Below, piece after piece: positions 59,995 to 64,000 of a DNA stretch of 64,000 bases. Within the stretch, counting starts at the first letter, position 1; each line of letters opens with the position of its first letter. This DNA is from UBA4416 sp044238845 (GTDB taxonomy: Bacteria > Bacteroidota > Bacteroidia > B-17B0 > Aurantibacillaceae), in NCBI GenBank assembly GCA_044238845.1, contig JBIICN010000013.1, positions 1 to 64,000 of the forward strand. Reading direction: 5' to 3'. The position numbers and the translations under genes are program-made. The notes beneath the pieces are model-generated. The model was not told the origin of the DNA. It worked only from the letters and a program-made list of their open reading frames with translations, and did not search any database.

Positions 59995-60852
59995 ATGATA
60001 AATTTCAAAAGTATATTGTTTTTAGCAATCACATTGATGGCTTTAAATGTAAAAGCTCAACCTGGTGTATTCCAGCCAGGCGATTATCGTGATGGAATTT
60101 ACGACAAAGAAAATTCTAATAACAGAAGGTTTATTCCTTATACACATCTTCGTGAAGGTGATGTTAATTGGGAGAAACGTGTTTGGAGAAAGTTGGATAT
60201 GCGTGAAAAGCAAAATCAACAATTATATTATCCAACGGAGGCTGTAACTAGTAGAATATCTTTAATGCAGTTAGTTTTAAAGTATGTTCTTTCTGGTCAA
60301 GTAATAGCATTTGTTGATGAAGAATTCTTACAGCCTTATGAGTTGTCAGCAATTAGAAATAAAATTGTTATTGTTGGAGATACTACAGATGTTGAGGAGT
60401 TTGATGCTAATGGGAACTCTGTAATGGTTAGGAAGCCAGGAGTAACCGATTCTACTTGGATTTATGAAAACTTTACTTCTTTGGATTTAAAAGAAGATTG
60501 GTTTTTTGATAAACAAAAATCTGTATTAGAAGTTCGAATTTTAGCAATGGGCTTTAATGCGTTAAAACCAGGGAAAGAAGATATTGGTGAGTTTAATATG
60601 TTTTATACATATTTTCCAGCTTGTCGTCCTTTCTTTGCAAAGCACGAAGTTTATAATGCTAAAAATGACGCTGAACGTAGAACATTTGAAGATATTTTCT
60701 GGAAAAGACAATTCTCTTCAATTGCTACTAAAGAAACAAACGTTTATGATAGAACTATCGAGCGTTACTCAAAAGGGATTGATGCTTTGTTAGAGTCAGA
60801 TCGTATCAAAAACGACATCTTTAGATGGGAACATGATTTATGGCATTTCTAA
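59995..60852 (+). CDS. gldN: T9SS ring protein GldN/PorN
   Basis: A 285-residue periplasmic protein with signal peptide MINFKSILFLAITLMALNVKAQP. The GldN domain starts VFQPGDYRDGIYDKENSNN, contains INWEKRVWRKLDMREKQNQQLYYP-like sequence (here DVNWEKRVWRKLDMREKQN) near residue 58, and ends EAHDLWHF-like (here WEHDLWHF). It pairs with GldK to form the ring. It follows gldM by 29 bases, and a terminator after its stop closes the gldKLMN operon. Confidence 0.95.
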   Translation: MINFKSILFLAITLMALNVKAQPGVFQPGDYRDGIYDKENSNNRRFIPYTHLREGDVNWEKRVWRKLDMREKQNQQLYYPTEAVTSRISLMQLVLKYVLSGQVIAFVDEEFLQPYELSAIRNKIVIVGDTTDVEEFDANGNSVMVRKPGVTDSTWIYENFTSLDLKEDWFFDKQKSVLEVRILAMGFNALKPGKEDIGEFNMFYTYFPACRPFFAKHEVYNAKNDAERRTFEDIFWKRQFSSIATKETNVYDRTIERYSKGIDALLESDRIKNDIFRWEHDLWHF

Positions 60853-60865
60853 TTTGATATAAAAT

Positions 60866-60898
60866 TAAAAACCTCCTAAGAAATTAGGAGGTTTTTTT
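60866..60898 (+). terminator. Strong terminator closing the gldKLMN operon
   Basis: A GC-containing stem CCTCCTAA / TTAGGAGG, extended by A/T pairs (AAAA / TTTT), with a GAAA tetraloop at 60868-60895, is followed by T's. It also faces the convergent UbiD gene on the other strand. Confidence 0.92.
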
Positions 60899-60915
60899 AT
60901 GTGCTATATTTTGAG

Positions 60916-62772
60916 TTATTTGATGCAGTTTAAACTACCACCTTTTTCAAAAAGCTTATCAACTCGTCTTTCAATTTCTGGGATTTTTTCTAAGGCTGGA
61001 GCATGATGAGGTTTTATTCGCGCGTCAATAATTAAATTATCACATCCAAAGTGCTTGTATTCAGTAAATGAATTAATACCATATACATCATGACTTGGAT
61101 TAGATCGTGTAAAAGTAACCCATAACCAATTCTTTAAAGTTGCTGCTGTAAAAGAAGCATCATCCACAACAACAATCATTGGAAAACCTTTTAAATTAGT
61201 GTTTTTTTGATTGACTTCATGATTAAAATTATCAAATTCAAGTTTTGCTTTTTCGTAGGATTCAAATTTGTTGCCTTGTAATACTAGTACGCCAGGAAAT
61301 ACAACTTGAGGATTTTTGAAAGTAGTTAGTTCTTGCAGGTGATTATTAGTAGAAGTTGATAGTTCTCGGATTTTATTACCGTAAGCGGCTACAACTAATT
61401 TACTTCCACTATTTAATCCAGTTCCGCTATAGTCCAAAGTATCAATGCTTGTATTAGTTTGAAAATGTAAATCTCTCTTTAAATTAATTCGCTCAAGCAT
61501 ATATTGATAAAACTCTGCTTCGTTATGAGTAGAAATTTTTGTTGCTGAGCCTGCCGAAGTATTGGTTTCATCCGCAGTAATAAATAAATACTTGGCTAAA
61601 CTTAATTGTCCCTTACCTAAAATATGATTAGCGATCGTTAGTAACTCTGCTGGTTGCTTGGTTTGATTATATGGCGTATAACGCTCGCTACCTATTGCTA
61701 ATAATAATGGATGAACACCTGCTGCATCAACAGCATGAACTTCTTTTACGCCAGGTAATTCATGTTTAATAGCATTGCCAGTTAATTCATGAATGATTTG
61801 TCCGAAACTTGTGTCTTCTTGTGGCGGACGACCAACAACCGTAAAAGGCCAAATGGCTTCTTCTCTATGATATACCTTATGAACTCGCATTAAAGGGAAA
61901 TCATGTTTTAAACTATAGTATCCAAGATGATCTCCAAAAGGTCCTTCTGGTTTATTTTCGATTGGATAAACTTCACCAGTGATTACAAAATCAGCATCAG
62001 TACTCACACAAAATCCGTCTTGATAAGTATATCTAAATCTTCTATTTCCTAATGCTCCAGCAAATGTCATTTCGCTTAATCCTTCAGGCAAAGGCATCAC
62101 TGCTGCTACCGAATGGCTTGGTGGGCCGCCAATAAAAATTGACACTTTTAAAGGCTTGCCTAATTTGTTGGCCTTACTTTGATGAACTCCAATTCCTCTA
62201 TGTAATTGATAATGCAATCCAATTTCTTTATTTAAAATATAGTCGTTTCCATTTAACTGAATACGATACATTCCTAAGTTGGCATTCATAATACCTGGTT
62301 TATCAATATCCTCACTATATACTTGTGGTAAAGTTACAAAGGCGCCACCATCCATTGGCCAATGTTTAATTAAAGGAATTTTATCAATGGTAGTTTCTTT
62401 AAACAATACTGGTTTTGATAGAGGATTTTTTAATGGTAGGGCTGATAATGCTGTTAAAGATACATTGGCATATTTGAATGGATTTTTGAGTGCTTTAACA
62501 GGATTATTTTTTATTTCGATTAAGGTTTGAATTTTTTCAAGTGTATCTCTAAAAATAAACTTACTTCTGTCTAAAGTGCCAAAAATATTGGACGCACATT
62601 TGAATTCGGTTCCTTTTACATTTTCAAATAATAAAGCAGGACCATTCATTTCGTGAACACGTAAATGAATAGATGCCATTTCTAAATTTGGATCTACTTC
62701 TTCTTTGATTCTAATGAGATGATTGTTTTTTTCTAAATCATCTAAACAGGCTTTTAAACTCTTATATCCCAT
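60916..62772 (-). CDS. UbiD family prenylated-FMN decarboxylase
   Basis: A 618-residue protein of the UbiD family. Hallmarks include CLDDLEKNNHLIRIKEEVDPNLEMASIHLRV at the N-terminus, GPPSHSVAAVMPLPEGLSEMTFAGAL near 215, and the highly conserved NKPEGPFGDHLGYYSL near 280. It decarboxylates an aromatic or unsaturated acid using prFMN made by a UbiX partner (not in the window); in Bacteroidota the family often serves menaquinone synthesis, but this is not proven here. Residues near 405 (NTSAGSATK) lie over an in-frame copy of a dispersed 15-bp repeat. The family is usually about 480-620 residues, so this is full length. Confidence 0.9.
   Translation of the reverse strand: MGYKSLKACLDDLEKNNHLIRIKEEVDPNLEMASIHLRVHEMNGPALLFENVKGTEFKCASNIFGTLDRSKFIFRDTLEKIQTLIEIKNNPVKALKNPFKYANVSLTALSALPLKNPLSKPVLFKETTIDKIPLIKHWPMDGGAFVTLPQVYSEDIDKPGIMNANLGMYRIQLNGNDYILNKEIGLHYQLHRGIGVHQSKANKLGKPLKVSIFIGGPPSHSVAAVMPLPEGLSEMTFAGALGNRRFRYTYQDGFCVSTDADFVITGEVYPIENKPEGPFGDHLGYYSLKHDFPLMRVHKVYHREEAIWPFTVVGRPPQEDTSFGQIIHELTGNAIKHELPGVKEVHAVDAAGVHPLLLAIGSERYTPYNQTKQPAELLTIANHILGKGQLSLAKYLFITADETNTSAGSATKISTHNEAEFYQYMLERINLKRDLHFQTNTSIDTLDYSGTGLNSGSKLVVAAYGNKIRELSTSTNNHLQELTTFKNPQVVFPGVLVLQGNKFESYEKAKLEFDNFNHEVNQKNTNLKGFPMIVVVDDASFTAATLKNWLWVTFTRSNPSHDVYGINSFTEYKHFGCDNLIIDARIKPHHAPALEKIPEIERRVDKLFEKGGSLNCIK
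61545..61559. repeat. 15-bp dispersed repeat inside the ubiD-like gene (CTGAGCCTGCCGAAG)
   Basis: Matches the ispG copy (CTGAGCTTGTCGAAG) at 13 of 15 bases. On the coding strand it reads T TCG GCA GGC TCA G, in a different frame from the ispG copy. It lies in a variable-looking, Thr/Ser-rich segment of the protein. Confidence 0.6.
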
Positions 62773-62841
62773 ATATTTTAAACAGTCTAAAGATAAAGAG
62801 GTTTAAATTAATAATTACATTTATGCAATTATATTTACACG

Positions 62842-63204
62842 ATGTCAGCACAAAATAATAAACAAATTGCTACAAAATGGTTTGAAGCATTTAACGAACA
62901 TGATTTAGAAAAACTATTGGCCTTGTACGATGATAATGCTCAGCATTTTAGTCCTAAATTAAAAATTAGAAAACCAGAAACCCAAGGCTTAATTAAAGGA
63001 AAAGTTGCTTTAAGAGAATGGTGGCAAGATGCCTTTGATAGATTGCCCAGTTTACAATATGAAGTTATAAAATTGACTGCCGATGAAGAACAAGTGTTTA
63101 TGGAATACATCAGACATGTTGATGGTGAAGAAGATTTATCGGTTGGTGAAGTGCTTCAAATAAGTAATGGGCTAATTGTATTTTCGAGAGTGTATCATGG
63201 TTAA
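62842..63204 (+). CDS. SnoaL-like/NTF2-fold protein
   Basis: A 120-residue cytoplasmic protein of the SnoaL-like polyketide cyclase/NTF2 superfamily. The N-terminal helix and cup are ATKWFEAFNEHDLEKLLALYDDNAQHFSP, then GKVALREWWQDAFDRLPSLQYEVIKL and a terminal strand ISNGLIVFSRVYHG. Family members form a conical cavity and act as hydrolases, isomerases or ligand-binding proteins; no catalytic residues can be assigned. It is divergent from the ubiD-like gene and followed by repeat copy C. Confidence 0.88.
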   Translation: MSAQNNKQIATKWFEAFNEHDLEKLLALYDDNAQHFSPKLKIRKPETQGLIKGKVALREWWQDAFDRLPSLQYEVIKLTADEEQVFMEYIRHVDGEEDLSVGEVLQISNGLIVFSRVYHG

Positions 63205-63223
63205 TCTTAATTTAAAATATTAA

Positions 63224-63357
63224 ACCACATAGCAACATAGAAAAAGCGATTACTAAAATATAAGGGTAGAAAACTGTGTTTTGCGCATAGTATGCTATGT
63301 AAAAGCGTAGCTTCTATATTCAATTCATGTTTCATAAAAACTATGTGCCTATGTGTT
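63224..63357. repeat. Intergenic inverted-repeat element, copy C (about 134 bp)
   Basis: The left end ACCACATAGCAACATAG (63224-63240) and right end CTATGTGCCTATGTGTT (63341-63357) pair at 14 of 17 positions. The interior reads AAAACTGTGTTTT, GCTATGTAAAAGCGTAGC, TTCTATAT, closely matching copy B in order and spacing. It lies between the SnoaL-like gene and the final gene. Confidence 0.85.
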
Positions 63358-63417
63358 TAAAATTTAACAGCTATTAACTAGCCATAAATTCAGGATTTCT
63401 GTATCTTAGACTTCGTA

Positions 63418-64000
63418 ATGAAAAAACTATTTCTAATACCATTATTTTTATTGTTAACTATTAAAGGTTTTAGCAGTTATATTTTAATTCCTATGGATGA
63501 TACTCAGAAAAATCATCTAAAGGCATACGGAATTGCGTATTGGAGTTTAAAAGGTGAATTAGAAATTCAGTGGTTAACGAATTATCGTGGTGGTAGTTTT
63601 TTAGTTCCTAATTCAAAACCTGTAACTACAGAATGCACAATTAGAGGAATTAGTTATGAAATTATTTCGGATGCTCAAGCAAATGGAATTTTAGCTGAAA
63701 TAGCAAATCCTGAAGTGAATCAAGATGCTATTAAATTAGAAAAAGCACCTCGTATTGCAGTTTATTCTCCTAAGATTAAACAACCTTGGGATGACGCTGT
63801 GACATTGGTTTTGAAGTACGCTGAAATTCCTTACGATGTGGTTTATGACGAAGAAATTATTGGCGATAAATTAGCAGATTACGATTGGTTGCATTTACAT
63901 CACGAAGATTTTACAGGTCAATATGGGCGTTTTTACGGAGGTTTTCACCAAACTGCATGGTATCAAAACGAAGTAAAAGATAATGAAGAGCGCGCTAAAA
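63418..64000 (+). CDS. Secreted protein of the Bacteroidota 'asparagine synthetase B'-named family, 5' part
   Basis: The gene starts at ATG 63418 and runs off the right edge (194 codons present). The N-terminus MKKLFLIPLFLLLTIKGFS is a signal peptide. The mature part reads YILIPMDDTQKNHLKAYGIAYW, LTNYRGGSFLVPNS, YEIISDAQANGILAEIANPEVN, KAPRIAVYSPKIKQPWDDAV and DWLHLHHEDFTGQYGRFYGG. I recognise this from Bacteroidota proteins named 'asparagine synthetase B', a name that does not fit a secreted protein lacking the glutaminase domain. The function is unknown; the label is recorded only to aid look-up. Confidence 0.78.
   Translation, partial: MKKLFLIPLFLLLTIKGFSSYILIPMDDTQKNHLKAYGIAYWSLKGELEIQWLTNYRGGSFLVPNSKPVTTECTIRGISYEIISDAQANGILAEIANPEVNQDAIKLEKAPRIAVYSPKIKQPWDDAVTLVLKYAEIPYDVVYDEEIIGDKLADYDWLHLHHEDFTGQYGRFYGGFHQTAWYQNEVKDNEERAK

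Noticed and set aside
1..64000. tRNA, rRNA, transposase or integrase genes
   Set aside because: None recognised in a visual read of both strands; the small repeats have no accompanying recombinase gene in the window.

Overview
The window is a 64 kb piece of an AT-rich chromosome from a member of the Bacteroidota (class Bacteroidia, possibly Flavobacteriales-like). The evidence is a complete type IX secretion/gliding core (porP/sprF, gldK, gldL, gldM, gldN) and three secreted proteins with T9SS C-terminal sorting domains (two type A, one type B). Further support comes from the parA-parB-DUF5683-dapB-lepB gene order, the long three-domain form of IspG, A-rich start contexts without Shine-Dalgarno sequences, and TTG/TAnnTTTG-type promoters. 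Most genes are housekeeping genes. I saw no rRNA, tRNA, CRISPR array, transposase or prophage, and no intergenic gap exceeds 300 bases.

Layout. 1-2.8 kb (minus): 5' part of prmA, a small lipoprotein, tpiA and an oligopeptide-type ABC permease. 2.9-9.4 kb (plus): a patatin phospholipase with an outer-membrane barrel, a TlpA-like thioredoxin protein, and a type A T9SS cargo with Ig/PKD-like repeats. 9.4-15.7 kb: fluC/crcB, anmK, acyl-CoA dehydrogenase, an acyltransferase-3 gene broken by one in-frame stop, a FrnE-type DsbA protein, and a secreted HExxH protein. 15.8-23.0 kb (minus): a 2410-residue secreted repeat protein with a T9SS sorting domain. 23.3-32.2 kb (minus): DEAD-box helicase, DUF3820 protein, then a tightly packed run UPF0173-parA-parB-DUF5683-dapB-[AAA ATPase-TOPRIM-like]-lepB. 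32.3-34 kb: FMN reductase, an ORF6N gene carrying an 18-bp palindrome with a stop codon, and rnhA. 34-43.3 kb (plus): M42 peptidase, GH3-like protein, LysE-type exporter, DUF493, LacX-type epimerase, LTA-synthase-like sulfatase, then gmhA-hddC-gmhB-glycosyltransferase for ADP/GDP-heptose-type surface sugars. 43.3-47.6 kb (minus): acylphosphatase, UDP-xylose synthase, UDP-glucose dehydrogenase, TPR protein and DegT-type aminotransferase, a nucleotide-sugar cluster. 47.7-54.3 kb (minus): RecD-like helicase, a PorP/type B-CTD/TPR operon, ispG, and a cyclase-family hydrolase. 54.6-60.9 kb (plus): the T9SS core. 60.9-64 kb: UbiD decarboxylase, SnoaL-like protein, and the 5' part of an 'asparagine synthetase B'-type gene.

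How it fits together. The T9SS core would export the 810-aa and 2410-aa proteins (type A tails) and the 183-aa type B protein, whose own PorP-like partner lies in the same operon. The heptose and UDP-xylose/amino-sugar genes would supply surface glycans.

Most worth a second look: (1) the ATPase/TOPRIM-like pair sitting inside the par-dapB-lepB operon, resembling split OLD/PARIS-type defence pairs; (2) small palindromic repeats invading coding sequences: an in-frame 18-mer with TAG in the ORF6N gene and two copies of a 15-mer inside ispG and ubiD; (3) a three-copy family of about 135-bp non-coding elements with 17-bp inverted ends.
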